DNA from: Clostridia bacterium
Lineage (GTDB): Bacteria; Bacillota; Clostridia; Oscillospirales; CAG-272
Direction: 5' to 3'
DNA length: 38,336 nt
Assembly (NCBI GenBank): GCA_017537175.1
Contig: JAFYLH010000023.1
Coordinates: forward strand, 1-38,336
Positions within the stretch are counted from its first letter, which is position 1. Each line of letters begins with the position of its first letter. The translations under genes and the position numbers were made by a program. Positions 1-7,372 of this stretch are shown here, piece by piece. Below the pieces are notes generated by a model, which did no database searches, had not been told where the DNA came from, and saw only the letters and a list, made by a program, of their open reading frames with translations.

Positions 1-16
1 AGTCTGATAAGTATTC

Positions 17-52
17 AAAAGTGGTGTATATGTCGAATATACACCACTTTTT
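17..52 (+). terminator. Rho-independent terminator-like hairpin
   Basis: A perfect 15-bp stem (17-31 with 37-51) has a 5-nt loop GTCGA and ends in a T run, so it would end transcripts entering from the left on the plus strand. On the minus strand it also carries a T tract (AAAA at its left edge), so it could stop the marR transcript from the other side. Seen in sequence; termination is inferred. Confidence 0.65.
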
Positions 53-59
53 CACACTT

Positions 60-205
60 TTCCGCGAAAAGGGCCACTACCGTACTTAGTACGCCTACGG
101 ACCCTTTTCACGAAAACCGACACTTCCTTTTTCGAAGTCTGTCAGCGTGTCGATAGGTTTATCGACACGCTGAACGGTACAAGCCTTTTTGGCTTGTACC
201 GTTTT
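60..205. other. Cluster of hairpins downstream of marR
   Basis: This 3' flank of the marR gene holds consecutive hairpins. There is a nested one in which a GAAAAGGG/CCCTTTTC arm pair encloses CGTAC-TTA-GTACG (about 65-113). A perfect 13-bp stem follows (143-155 with 160-172, loop GGTT), then another perfect 13-bp stem (173-185 with 191-203, loop TTTTT). No constant linker joins them, unlike the arrays elsewhere in the window. No gene is seen in 1-218. Confidence 0.6.
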
Positions 206-218
206 ATTGTGCTTTGAA

Positions 219-662
219 TTAATGCATCAATCCGCCGAAATATTCTTCAAGGGATATAAGAGATTTTGAAAGGGTGGCAAGCTCCTCCTCGTTCAAGCGG
301 GCGGCGATGGAATGTATCATATCCGCGTGAAAGTCCTGGTGCTTTTTTTCTGCTTTTTGTGCCTTTTCGGTAATGAATATAAATATCTTGCGGCGGTCCT
401 CAAGGCCGTTTTCACGGCGCAGATAACCCTTGTTTACAAGGGTATTTACCGCAACCGAGGTGGCACCTGCGCTGAGGTTCAGCCTTTTGGCTATGTTTTT
501 CATAGTACTCTCACCGCACTGAGCCAGCTCCGCCACCGCTTCTATGATATGGACCTCGTTTACCGAAATATCCTCTTCGCCTATGGCGTGCTCCTCAAGA
601 GCCAATATCTTATTGAATATACGAACAAAGAAGGAGTTTATGATTTCTCTGTTGTCGGTCAT
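219..662 (-). CDS. MarR family transcriptional regulator
   Basis: A 147-residue winged-helix DNA-binding protein of the MarR family, which normally acts as a homodimeric repressor released by a small ligand. The helix-turn-helix lies at about residues 50-82 (MKNIAKRLNLSAGATSVAVN followed by LVNKGYLRR). The wing carries the family signature around EDRRKIFIFIT (about 88-98). The length is typical. The start is ATG with AAGGAG upstream. The RBS lies inside the last codons of the preceding acyl-CoA ligase gene, whose stop is only 4 nt away, so the two are co-transcribed and the regulator is the distal gene. It probably controls this operon through the repeated palindromes downstream of the ligase promoter (2428-2459), by analogy with FabT-like MarR proteins of fatty acid genes. 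The ligand is unknown; an acyl-CoA is a reasonable guess. Confidence 0.9.
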   Translation of the reverse strand: MTDNREIINSFFVRIFNKILALEEHAIGEEDISVNEVHIIEAVAELAQCGESTMKNIAKRLNLSAGATSVAVNTLVNKGYLRRENGLEDRRKIFIFITEKAQKAEKKHQDFHADMIHSIAARLNEEELATLSKSLISLEEYFGGLMH

Positions 663-666
663 GCTT

Positions 667-2415
667 TTACTCCTTGTCTATCTTGTGACGCTGGATCTTC
701 TGTGTGGTGGTCTTGGGGAAGGGGGTCTTACGGATCTCAACGCCTCTTATCTGCTTGAAGGAGGCAATATTTTTGTTAAGCTCCACTACCGCTTTTTTAA
801 AGTGGGATTCTACTTCCATATCACCTATGATGCCCTTTTCGTAAAGCGAGTCATAGTCGGGATAGATTATGGCAGTTACATTTATGGTATCATCCTCTGT
901 GCTGCGTCTGCCCACAACGGTAACCTCCTTGATAAAATCCACTCTTTCAAGATATTCCTCTATTTCCTCGGGGAACACATTTTTGCCGTTGTTGAGGACT
1001 ATAACATTCTTCTTTCTGCCTGTGATGTAGAGGTAGTTATCCTTGTCCATATAACCGCAGTCTCCTGTACGGAACCAGCCTCTGCTGTCAAGGACCTCTG
1101 CTGTTGCCTCGGGATTCTTGTAGTAGCCCAGCATAATGCTGTCGCCCTTTACAACGATCTCGCCTGTTTCGTCGCGGGGATCGTCACGGTCGATATAGCA
1201 CTGCAGATTTGGGAGCACAAGACCGCAGCTGTGGAGCCTTACATTTTCAAAGGGAGCTACAGCAATAACAGGGGAGCATTCGGTAATACCGTAGCCCTCG
1301 GCAATTGTTATACCAAATGATGCAAATTTTTCTACCATTTCGGGGTTGAGGGGAGCACCGCCGCATACTATACGGTTAAGTCTGCCGCCAAAGGCCTCGG
1401 TGATCTGGGAGAAGAACTGCTTTCTCAGGTCAATACCCACACGGCGAAGCACCTTGTCTGTTTTGATAAGGCCGTTGACCGTCTTTTCCATACCCTTTTT
1501 GCGTATACCCTCCATTATCTTCTTGTAGACCGTGTTTACAAAGAGAGGAACAAGGGTAATTACGGTAGGCTGGAAGTATTTAAAGTCACGGGTGGTGTTC
1601 TTGATATTGTCATTGATGCAGACGGTTGCACCTACCGCAAAGGCGGCAAGGATGCCTGCGGTCATTTCATAGGTGTGGTGGAGGGGAAGCACGGATACAA
1701 GGACATCCTTAGAATCCACACGGACTATCTTAAGTGCCTCGGTGATATTGCTGATAATATTCTTCTGGGAGAGCATAACACCCTTAGAGGTGCCTGTTGT
1801 ACCTGAGGTAAAGAGTATTACACTCATTTTTTCGGTATCCTGCTTTTTGACTACCTCGGGAAGGCCTCTCTTGACATTGAGATAATGTCCCCATTTTACG
1901 GTGTCGCCGTAGGGCATGTGATTGGTTTCGGGCGCAACGGCAGGCTCGTCGGTAAGGGATACAGGCGCACCTGCGCTGATACAGATGTAGCACTTTACCG
2001 CGGGCATCTCGGATTCGTGTCCCTCAAACACGCCTCTGTACTTTTCGGTGTATACCACCGCCTCACAGTCGGCAAAGTTTATAAAGCTTCTTATCTGATC
2101 CTCGGCAAGCTCCTTGTCAAGGGGAACCGCAACACCTCCAAAGATAATAGCGGCAAAATAGGCAGAGAGCCATTCATAGCACTTTTCACCAATGATGGCG
2201 GTATGGCCCTTGTTTACTCCCATTTCGCAGAGGGCAGAGCCAAGACCGTTTACAGTCTTTGCAAAATCGGAAAAGGACACCTTGTATTCGGTCTTTCTTC
2301 TTAAATAGCGGTAGCAGTCCTTACTGCCAAACTCTCTTGCACAGCTATAAAGCAGATCGGCAAAGTCGTTTATGGATTTTTCACTATGACAGGGGTAATA
2401 CTTATTAGTCTTCAT
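667..2415 (-). CDS. AMP-dependent acyl-CoA ligase (long-chain fatty acid-CoA ligase family)
   Basis: A 582-residue member of the ANL adenylating superfamily, which activates a carboxylate with ATP to an acyl-adenylate and passes it to CoA. The phosphate-binding core TSGTTGTSKG is at residues 203-212, the YGITE motif at 375-379, the ribose-binding Asp in the RTGDCGY segment near 452, the hinge GRKKN at 466-470, and a candidate catalytic Lys lies in the C-terminal TTTQKIQRH segment. All core motifs are present, so the enzyme should be active. There is no signal peptide; it is expected in the cytoplasm or at the membrane. The start is ATG with GAGG 8 nt upstream and a consensus promoter behind it. 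It is first in an operon with the MarR gene. Substrate chain length cannot be read from the sequence; long-chain fatty acid is the family default. Confidence 0.88.
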   Translation of the reverse strand: MKTNKYYPCHSEKSINDFADLLYSCAREFGSKDCYRYLRRKTEYKVSFSDFAKTVNGLGSALCEMGVNKGHTAIIGEKCYEWLSAYFAAIIFGGVAVPLDKELAEDQIRSFINFADCEAVVYTEKYRGVFEGHESEMPAVKCYICISAGAPVSLTDEPAVAPETNHMPYGDTVKWGHYLNVKRGLPEVVKKQDTEKMSVILFTSGTTGTSKGVMLSQKNIISNITEALKIVRVDSKDVLVSVLPLHHTYEMTAGILAAFAVGATVCINDNIKNTTRDFKYFQPTVITLVPLFVNTVYKKIMEGIRKKGMEKTVNGLIKTDKVLRRVGIDLRKQFFSQITEAFGGRLNRIVCGGAPLNPEMVEKFASFGITIAEGYGITECSPVIAVAPFENVRLHSCGLVLPNLQCYIDRDDPRDETGEIVVKGDSIMLGYYKNPEATAEVLDSRGWFRTGDCGYMDKDNYLYITGRKKNVIVLNNGKNVFPEEIEEYLERVDFIKEVTVVGRRSTEDDTINVTAIIYPDYDSLYEKGIIGDMEVESHFKKAVVELNKNIASFKQIRGVEIRKTPFPKTTTQKIQRHKIDKE

Positions 2416-2427
2416 AAATACCTCATT

Positions 2428-2459
2428 AGTTTTGAATTAAAATAGTTTTAACTTAAAAA
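2428..2459 (-). promoter_or_regulatory. Duplicated candidate MarR operator
   Basis: Two adjacent 16-bp near-palindromes, AGTTTTGAATTAAAAT (2428-2443) and AGTTTTAACTTAAAAA (2444-2459), form a direct repeat. They lie between the likely transcription start and the RBS of the acyl-CoA ligase gene, a classic roadblock position for a repressor. Assignment to the MarR protein encoded in the same operon is inference. Confidence 0.55.
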
Positions 2460-2467
2460 CAATTAAC

Positions 2468-2496
2468 ATTATAATCAACACTTGTTGCTTTGTCAA
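2468..2496 (-). promoter_or_regulatory. Consensus sigma-A promoter for acyl-CoA ligase-marR
   Basis: On the minus strand, TTGACA (2496-2491) and TATAAT (2473-2468) are separated by exactly 17 bp. This is a perfect match to the housekeeping consensus, which fits a promoter that has to be held down by a repressor. Confidence 0.85.
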
Positions 2497-2550
2497 CGGT
2501 ATTTATTATTGTTTACAGTTTGATAATAGGATATCCAATAGTAACTAAAA

Positions 2551-2780
2551 AAAGAGGTGCGATGCACCTCTTTGCGATATTCCCTTCGGGAGCGATATTT
2601 CTGACCGTTGGTCAGAAGCGATATATTTTGCCTTTGGCAAAATGCGAATCCAAAAAAAGCCCGATAAAAAAGAGGTGCAATGCACCTCTTTTCACTATTA
2701 ACCTTTTATCACACGATATTCCGTGTGATTTGAATTACTGCACTACGGGGCGCAGTATACGGTCCAGGACTTAGTCCTGG
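2551..2780 (-). repeat. 3' hairpin array of tpiA, ATATCGC linker family
   Basis: Read in the tpiA sense (minus), the gene's stop codon sits in the loop of the hairpin CCAGGAC-TAA-GTCCTGG (2764-2780). Then come a 8-bp hairpin (2708-2729), a terminator AAAAGAGGTGC/GCACCTCTTTT (2668-2692), and hairpins at 2625-2643, 2599-2617 and 2581-2591 with loops AAA, AAC and GAA. The last element is a second terminator AAAGAGGTGC/GCACCTCTTT (2551-2573). The inner hairpins are joined by the constant linker ATATCGC (2618-2624, 2592-2598, 2574-2580; plus strand GCGATAT). Stem sequences are unrelated to each other; only linker and architecture repeat. The same linker recurs at 16142-16199. Confidence 0.75.
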
Positions 2781-3544
2781 TTAGAAGCCTCTACGATCTT
2801 TGCGAAGTCTGCTGCCTTGAGGGAAGCACCGCCGATAAGACCGCCGTCAACGTTAGTCTTGGAGAGAAGGCTCTGTGCGTTGCCTGCGTTCATGGAGCCA
2901 CCGTACTGGATGGTAACGGTCTCTGCAACATCACGGCCGTACTTAGCAGCAAGAACGTCACGGATAAGAGCGCAAACCTCTTCTGCCTGATCGTCGGTAG
3001 CGGTAAGACCTGTACCGATAGCCCATACAGGCTCGTATGCGATGATTACCTTCTTAAGCATCTCGGCATCAACGCCCTGGAGAGCAACCTTGGTCTGAAG
3101 TGCAACTACCTCAGCGGTAATATCCTTCTGTCTCTCGTCGAGCATTTCGCCTACGCAGAGGATAACGGTAAGACCTGCGTTAACACCTGCAAGGAGTCTC
3201 TTGTTTACAGTCTCATCGGTCTCGCCGAAGTACTGTCTTCTTTCGCTGTGGCCTACGATAACGTACTCTACGCCGCACTCAACGAGCATCTCTGCGGAGA
3301 TCTCGCCGGTGTAAGCACCCTTAGCCTCAAAGTGAACGTTCTCTGCGCCAACCTTGATAACGCTGCCCTCTGCTGCTGCCTTTGCTGCTGCGATGTCAAC
3401 AAAGGGAACGCAAAGTACTACGTCACATGCGGGCTCTGCGGGAAGAGTGGTCTTCATTTCATTAATAAGAGCAGTAGTCTGGGAGGGAGTCATGTTCATC
3501 TTCCAGTTTCCTGCGATAACTGTCTTTCTTGTAGCTCTGTTCAT
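2771..3544 (-). CDS. tpiA: Triosephosphate isomerase
   Basis: Interconverts dihydroxyacetone phosphate and glyceraldehyde 3-phosphate in cytoplasmic glycolysis. The protein is 257 residues, a normal TIM-barrel length. Visible are NWKMN near the N-terminus (catalytic Lys), VGHSERR (catalytic His), the AYEPVWAIGTG segment (catalytic Glu and flexible loop), and the phosphate-binding YGGSMN and GLIGGASL near the end. I place the start at the ATG at 3544, preceded by TTGGAG at 9-nt spacing; the in-frame TTG at 3559 is part of that ribosome site. It lies downstream of pgk on the same strand with about 250 nt between them, so the two likely form a glycolytic operon, although that gap holds a hairpin array. 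The stop codon is in a hairpin loop. Confidence 0.97.
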   Translation of the reverse strand: MNRATRKTVIAGNWKMNMTPSQTTALINEMKTTLPAEPACDVVLCVPFVDIAAAKAAAEGSVIKVGAENVHFEAKGAYTGEISAEMLVECGVEYVIVGHSERRQYFGETDETVNKRLLAGVNAGLTVILCVGEMLDERQKDITAEVVALQTKVALQGVDAEMLKKVIIAYEPVWAIGTGLTATDDQAEEVCALIRDVLAAKYGRDVAETVTIQYGGSMNAGNAQSLLSKTNVDGGLIGGASLKAADFAKIVEASNQD

Positions 3545-3575
3545 TGTTTTATTCTCCAAATATATGTTATTGTTA

Positions 3576-3603
3576 AATCGGGCGTATAATTTTACGCCCG
3601 ATT
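3576..3603 (-). other. Strong hairpin in the tpiA leader
   Basis: A perfect 11-bp stem (3576-3586 with 3593-3603, 6-nt loop) lies about 30 nt upstream of the tpiA start. On the minus strand it is followed by TTTAACAATAAC rather than a clean T run. It may be a processing or stability element between pgk and tpiA rather than a terminator. No function is shown. Confidence 0.5.
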
Positions 3604-3624
3604 GTTATTCTAAACGATTGTATA

Positions 3625-3816
3625 AGCTAAATAGTTGCTTACGCAACAGCTAAATTATGCTACGCATAGCTATATTTCACTTCGTGAAGCTAAATTAAAT
3701 TCGCCTTATAGCTGGGCGAAGCCCAATTTAGCTACGCAGTAATTTAGCTGAGCAACGCTCAATTTAGCTCGCCGAAGGCGAATTTAGCTGCTTGTTTACT
3801 TGTCAAGTAAACAAGC
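3625..3816 (-). repeat. 3' hairpin array of pgk, AGCTAAATT linker family, inverted halves
   Basis: In the pgk sense (minus) the array begins with a 13-bp stem (3804-3816 with 3790-3802) that contains the last codons and the stop of pgk. Mini-hairpins follow: CGCC/GGCG (3770-3780), GAGC/GCTC (3750-3760), TGGGC/GCCCA (3713-3725), TTCAC/GTGAA (3676-3688), TATGC/GCATA (3656-3668) and GTTGC/GCAAC (3634-3647). All have 3-4-nt loops. In plus-strand reading the linker is ATTTAGCT in the right half (726-733, 742-749, 761-769 and 781-789 of the 3 kb block). It is its reverse complement AGCTAAAT or GCTAAATT in the left half (3625-3632, 3648-3655, 3689-3696). Left and right linkers can therefore pair over the whole array. 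Confidence 0.8.
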
Positions 3817-4980
3817 AATACCGGGAAGCTCAAGACCTTCGAGGAACTCGAGGGATGCGCCGCCGCCTGTAGAGATGTGAGTCATCTTGTCAGCAAAGCC
3901 GAGAGTGTTGATAGCTGCTGCAGAGTCACCACCGCCGATGATGGAGATGGAACCGCTCTCTGCTACTGCAGTAGCAACTGCACGGGTACCGGAAGCGAAC
4001 TTCTCCCACTCGGAAACGCCCATAGGACCGTTCCAAACTACAGTGCCTGCAGACTTGATAGCATCAGCAAAGAGAGCCTCGGTCTTGGGACCGATATCAA
4101 GACCCATGAAGTTGTCGGGAATGTTGTCGGAGTCAACGAGAATATCGTTGCAGTTGGGGTCATATGCATCGCCGCAACGGTTGTCAACGGGGATAAGGAA
4201 GTTTACGCCCTTAGCTGCAGCCTCAGCCTGAAGCTCCTTTGCGAGGTCAAGCTTGTCGTCCTCGCAGATGGAGGTACCGATCTGGTAGCCGTTAGCCTTG
4301 AAGAAGGTGTAAGCCATACCGCCGCCTACGATAAGGGTGTCAACCTTGTTGATGAGGTTCTTGATAACACCGATCTTGTCAGAAACCTTAGCGCCGCCGA
4401 GGATAGCAACGAAGGGTCTCTTGGGCTCAGAAAGAGCGCCGCCCATAATGGAGATCTCCTTCTGAATGAGGTAACCGCAAACTGCGGGGAGGTAGTCAGC
4501 AACACCTGCGGTAGAAGCGTGTGCACGGTGAGCTGTACCGAATGCATCGTTTACAAAGATGTCTGCCATAGAAGCAAGCTCCTTTGCGAACTCAGGATCG
4601 TTCTTGGTCTCTTCCTTGTGGAAACGAACGTTCTCGATAAGCATAACGTCGCCGTCGTTAAGAGCTGCAGCCTTAGCCTTAGCATCCTCGCCGATTACGT
4701 CCTTTGCAAGAACAACTTCCTTGCCGAGAAGCTCGGAGAGACGAGCTGCTACGGGAGCAAGGGAGAACTCGGGCTTGAACTCGCCCTTGGGTCTGCCCAT
4801 GTGGGAGCAGAGGATAACCTTTGCGCCGTTGTCTGCTAAATACTTGATGGTGGGAAGAGCCTCACGGATTCTCTTGTCATCGGTGATAACGCCTTCCTTC
4901 AGGGGTACGTTAAAGTCACATCTTGCAAGAACTCTCTTGCCGCTTACTTCGATATCTTCGATAGTCTTCTTGTTGTACAT
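3796..4980 (-). CDS. pgk: Phosphoglycerate kinase
   Basis: Transfers the acyl phosphate of 1,3-bisphosphoglycerate to ADP, the first ATP-yielding step of lower glycolysis, in the cytoplasm. At 394 residues it has the usual bacterial two-domain length. Visible are the RCDFNVPL substrate motif near residue 20, SHMGRPKG near 60, the inter-domain [11 protein letters not shown] segment near 200, and the nucleotide-binding GGGDSAAA near 350. The start is ATG with AAGGAG 9 nt upstream, behind a clear promoter. It is first in a probable pgk-tpiA operon. The last codons (LLDK and stop) lie inside the first hairpin of the downstream array, so coding sequence and RNA structure are superposed there. Confidence 0.97.
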   Translation of the reverse strand: MYNKKTIEDIEVSGKRVLARCDFNVPLKEGVITDDKRIREALPTIKYLADNGAKVILCSHMGRPKGEFKPEFSLAPVAARLSELLGKEVVLAKDVIGEDAKAKAAALNDGDVMLIENVRFHKEETKNDPEFAKELASMADIFVNDAFGTAHRAHASTAGVADYLPAVCGYLIQKEISIMGGALSEPKRPFVAILGGAKVSDKIGVIKNLINKVDTLIVGGGMAYTFFKANGYQIGTSICEDDKLDLAKELQAEAAAKGVNFLIPVDNRCGDAYDPNCNDILVDSDNIPDNFMGLDIGPKTEALFADAIKSAGTVVWNGPMGVSEWEKFASGTRAVATAVAESGSISIIGGGDSAAAINTLGFADKMTHISTGGGASLEFLEGLELPGIACLLDK

Positions 4981-5026
4981 TTCTATACTCCTTAAAAAAT
5001 TATTTTTACAAATTTACGCAATTGTA

Positions 5027-5055
5027 ATATTACCATAAACACGGAGATTTATCAA
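5027..5055 (-). promoter_or_regulatory. Promoter of pgk
   Basis: On the minus strand TTGATA (5055-5050) and TAATAT (5032-5027) are 17 bp apart, giving a start about 40 nt before the pgk ATG. A perfect 14-bp palindrome GTTATAATTATAAC sits about 20 bp upstream (5075-5088) and could be an operator or a chance AT-rich palindrome. Confidence 0.7.
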
Positions 5056-5117
5056 CAAGATTTTTTGAATTTTTGTTATAATTATAACGATTTTACATAT
5101 TGTACAAAATTCGTTAA

Positions 5118-5816
5118 TTACATAGGATCCTGTATACGGTAACCAATACCCAGCTCGTTTATGATAAAACGGGTGTCCCCCGGCTTTGTTCCCAGCTTTT
5201 TGCGGAGGTTTGCCATATTCACCTGCAGCTTTTTTATGGAATTAAGGTCTGCGTGACCCCATATCTCGTTTATGATGCTTGTATAGGTCATTACCTGACC
5301 GGGGTGGCGGGACAGAAAGGTGAGGACATTATATTCGGTCTGAGTCAGCTTGACCTCTTCTCCGTCTATGCTGACGTGACGTCTGCTGTAGTCTATGGTC
5401 ATACCGTTGAGCTCAAATATATCTCCGTTGCTGTTGGCAGAAGCATTGATGCTTCGCAGCGCCGCACGGACACGTGCCATAAGCTCGGCTGTACCGAATG
5501 GCTTGGTTATGTAATCGTTTGCACCCATATCAAGTGCCTTTACCTTGTCCTTTTCGTCGGTACGGGCGGACAGAACTATTATGGGCAGGGGAGAATATAT
5601 ACGCGCAACACGTATATACTCTGTGCCGTCCATATCAGGCAGTCCCAAGTCAAGGATAACAAGATCGGGGATGTAGGATTCGCCTAACATCAGAGCCTCT
5701 GTACAGGTGGAGGCGGTTATTACCTTATATCCGCTAGCCTCAAGAACGGTGGCAACTATATTTTGGATGTTTTTATCGTCCTCGCATACAAGGATCTTGT
5801 ATTTATTGTTACTCAT
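5118..5816 (-). CDS. OmpR/KdpE-family response regulator
   Basis: A 232-residue two-domain response regulator. The receiver domain (about 8-120) has the acidic pair CEDD, phospho-acceptor Asp56 in LVILDLGLPDMDG, and the conserved Lys in YITKPFG. The C-terminal winged-helix DNA-binding domain (about 130-230) ends with the trans-activation-type region TKPGDTRFIINELGIGYR. The ORF overlaps the end of the histidine kinase gene upstream by 8 nt, so the pair is translationally coupled. The closest family is KdpE by overall pattern and by the DUF4118-type partner kinase. No kdpFABC potassium pump is in the window, so the regulon is open and a gene symbol is withheld. Confidence 0.92.
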   Translation of the reverse strand: MSNNKYKILVCEDDKNIQNIVATVLEASGYKVITASTCTEALMLGESYIPDLVILDLGLPDMDGTEYIRVARIYSPLPIIVLSARTDEKDKVKALDMGANDYITKPFGTAELMARVRAALRSINASANSNGDIFELNGMTIDYSRRHVSIDGEEVKLTQTEYNVLTFLSRHPGQVMTYTSIINEIWGHADLNSIKKLQVNMANLRKKLGTKPGDTRFIINELGIGYRIQDPM

Positions 5817-6864
5817 CAGAGGATCTCCTTAGGGTAAATTTAAAACTTGCTCCACCGTCGGGAATATTTGATGCAATGATATTGCTGTTGTGTGCCCTGA
5901 TAATGGCACGGCATACAGACAGTCCTATACCCATATTTCTTTTGCTTATATTTTCGTTTTCCATTAGTGTTGCGCTGTGATATTCGTCAAATATCTTGTT
6001 GGGCTTGTCACGGCGGATACCGCAACCGTTATCCCTTACCTCAAAGCATACCTTGTCCTTGCGAAGTGTTACTCGCAAAACAAGCTCTGTCATACCTTGG
6101 GCGTGGATGACGGCGTTTTCAAGCAGATTGAACAGCACCTGCTCAATAAGCATTGCATCCATAGGTATGGATACAAATTCATCCGGAATGTCAAGTGTAA
6201 GAGGGGCAGAGGGGTAGTGGCGGTTAAACTTTACCACAACGGTATCTATAAGCTCCTCAAGAACCGTGTCTGTCATAGTCAGGGTTACGTTTTTGGCATT
6301 TACCTTTGTTACTGTAAGGGTGTTTTCCAGCATATGCACCAAGCCTTGGGACTCGGTGCGTATGTCATTAACTATTTCTATGCGCTGTTCCTCACTCAGA
6401 CTGTCATAGTTATCTACTATTGCGGATGCCGAGGCATAGATGGTGGTCAGGGGAGTTCTGAGGTCGTGGGATACTGCCCTCATAAGATTGCCCACCATAT
6501 TTTCGCGTATGCTTTCTTCCTTTATACGCTTTGCTTTTTTGAGCATAGTTGTAAGTGTGCAGGTAAGCATCGCCACAAAAAGTATGATAACAATGCTTAT
6601 TACAACATTGTATGCATAGGTGATCTTTGCATCAGTCTTGTCAAAAATATATAATAACGAAGCCGCACTTGCAAAGGCAGATGCAATGCCGTAAAAATAT
6701 CCGTCGGTGAGCAATGCAATAAAGAAAACTCCCAAAACATACAGCATGGGTACTATGCTGTTGACGTGCAGGATGGATCTTAAAAGCATAATTAAACAGT
6801 ATATGGCGGTTATTATTACCGCTGAGATACCAACATTCTTTAATATCCTGAGGGTCTTGTTCAT
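5809..6864 (-). CDS. KdpD-like sensor histidine kinase lacking the cytoplasmic sensor region
   Basis: A 351-residue membrane sensor kinase. Residues about 10-105 contain four hydrophobic segments resembling the DUF4118 transmembrane domain of KdpD. Next come HisKA with the phosphorylated His133 in AVSHDLRTPLT, then the ATPase domain with the N box (VLFNLLENAVIH), G1 box (VRDNGCGI) and a GIGLSVCRAII G2-like segment near the end. It is far shorter than full KdpD (about 900 residues), with the N-terminal KdpD and universal-stress domains absent. Its signal is therefore probably sensed in the membrane. The start is ATG with AAAGGAGG upstream. It is first in an operon with the response regulator. 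Confidence is high for the kinase and moderate for the KdpD relationship. Confidence 0.92.
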   Translation of the reverse strand: MNKTLRILKNVGISAVIITAIYCLIMLLRSILHVNSIVPMLYVLGVFFIALLTDGYFYGIASAFASAASLLYIFDKTDAKITYAYNVVISIVIILFVAMLTCTLTTMLKKAKRIKEESIRENMVGNLMRAVSHDLRTPLTTIYASASAIVDNYDSLSEEQRIEIVNDIRTESQGLVHMLENTLTVTKVNAKNVTLTMTDTVLEELIDTVVVKFNRHYPSAPLTLDIPDEFVSIPMDAMLIEQVLFNLLENAVIHAQGMTELVLRVTLRKDKVCFEVRDNGCGIRRDKPNKIFDEYHSATLMENENISKRNMGIGLSVCRAIIRAHNSNIIASNIPDGGASFKFTLRRSSDE

Positions 6865-6892
6865 ACGGCCTCCTTTGCAAAGTGATGGTTGT

Positions 6893-6921
6893 ATTTTAGC
6901 ATATTTAGAGGAAATTGTAAA
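6893..6921 (-). promoter_or_regulatory. Promoter of the two-component operon
   Basis: On the minus strand TTTACA (6921-6916) and TAAAAT (6898-6893) are separated by 17 bp, about 30 nt before the histidine kinase start. Confidence 0.7.
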
Positions 6922-6944
6922 GTGCTAAAAAATTTGATATAAAA

Positions 6945-6974
6945 CAAAAAAACGACCCTGAAAGGGTCGTTTTA
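6945..6974 (-). terminator. Terminator of the zinc-ribbon gene
   Basis: A perfect 11-bp stem (6949-6959 with 6963-6973, loop GAA) is followed on the minus strand by a run of T residues (plus strand A run 6945-6952). It separates the zinc-ribbon gene from the two-component operon. Confidence 0.8.
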
Positions 6975-6999
6975 AAGTTGCTATGTATAAACTATAGCC

Positions 7000-7275
7000 T
7001 TAGTCCTGCTTCATTGCAGCATAGCACTCGCTGCAGTATACGGGACGGTCATTGCTGGGCTGGAAGGGAACCTTTGCTTCCTTGCCGCAGTTTGCACAAG
7101 TGGTAGTGAACATCTCTCTACTCTGTCTTGTAGCAGCCTTTCTTGCATCACGGCAGGTCTTGCATCTCTGGGGCTCATTCTGGAAACCTCTCTCAGCATA
7201 GAACTCCTGCTCGCCTGCTGTAAATACAAACTCCTGTCCGCATTCCTTGCAAACTAAGGTCTTGTCTTCGTACAT
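7000..7275 (-). CDS. Small zinc-ribbon protein
   Basis: A 91-residue cytoplasmic protein with two CxxC...CxxC units. The first is CKECGQEF with CKTCR (about residues 9-42); the second is CANCGKEAKVPF with CSEC (about 60-86). This matches the small 'probable zinc-binding domain' (zf-trcl-type) proteins common in Clostridia, whose role is not established. The cysteine spacing supports binding of two zinc ions. The start is ATG with GAGGT upstream. It follows the sigma factor gene on the same strand with about 100 nt between, which contains a hairpin-rich leader, so co-expression is possible but not certain. Function is not assigned. Confidence 0.85.
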   Translation of the reverse strand: MYEDKTLVCKECGQEFVFTAGEQEFYAERGFQNEPQRCKTCRDARKAATRQSREMFTTTCANCGKEAKVPFQPSNDRPVYCSECYAAMKQD

Positions 7276-7312
7276 TGGTCTTTACCTCACTTAATATGGT
7301 TATATATTTTCA

Positions 7313-7366
7313 CCCGTGACAGGCCTTTCACCTGTATCTCTGTGCGTTTTCCTTAAACTACACGGG
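7313..7366 (-). other. Structured leader before the zinc-ribbon gene
   Basis: CCCGTG (7313-7318) can pair with CACGGG (7361-7366), enclosing an ACAGG/CCTGT hairpin (7319-7323 with 7331-7335). The fold lies between the sigma factor stop and the zinc-ribbon gene. It matches no riboswitch class known to me. Confidence 0.35.
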
Positions 7367-7372
7367 CAAATT

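Noticed and set aside
2551..2650. CRISPR-like array because of a constant 7-mer between variable segments
   Set aside because: The constant part is far too short for a CRISPR repeat, the variable parts are 9-20-nt palindromes of uneven length, and no cas genes are present.
3877..4839. Long plus-strand open frame opposite pgk
   Set aside because: It is the antisense shadow of pgk, with composition typical of antisense reading and no start signals.
5118..6864. Naming the pair kdpD/kdpE
   Set aside because: The kinase lacks the KdpD N-terminal domains and no kdpFABC pump is present, so only a family-level call is supported.
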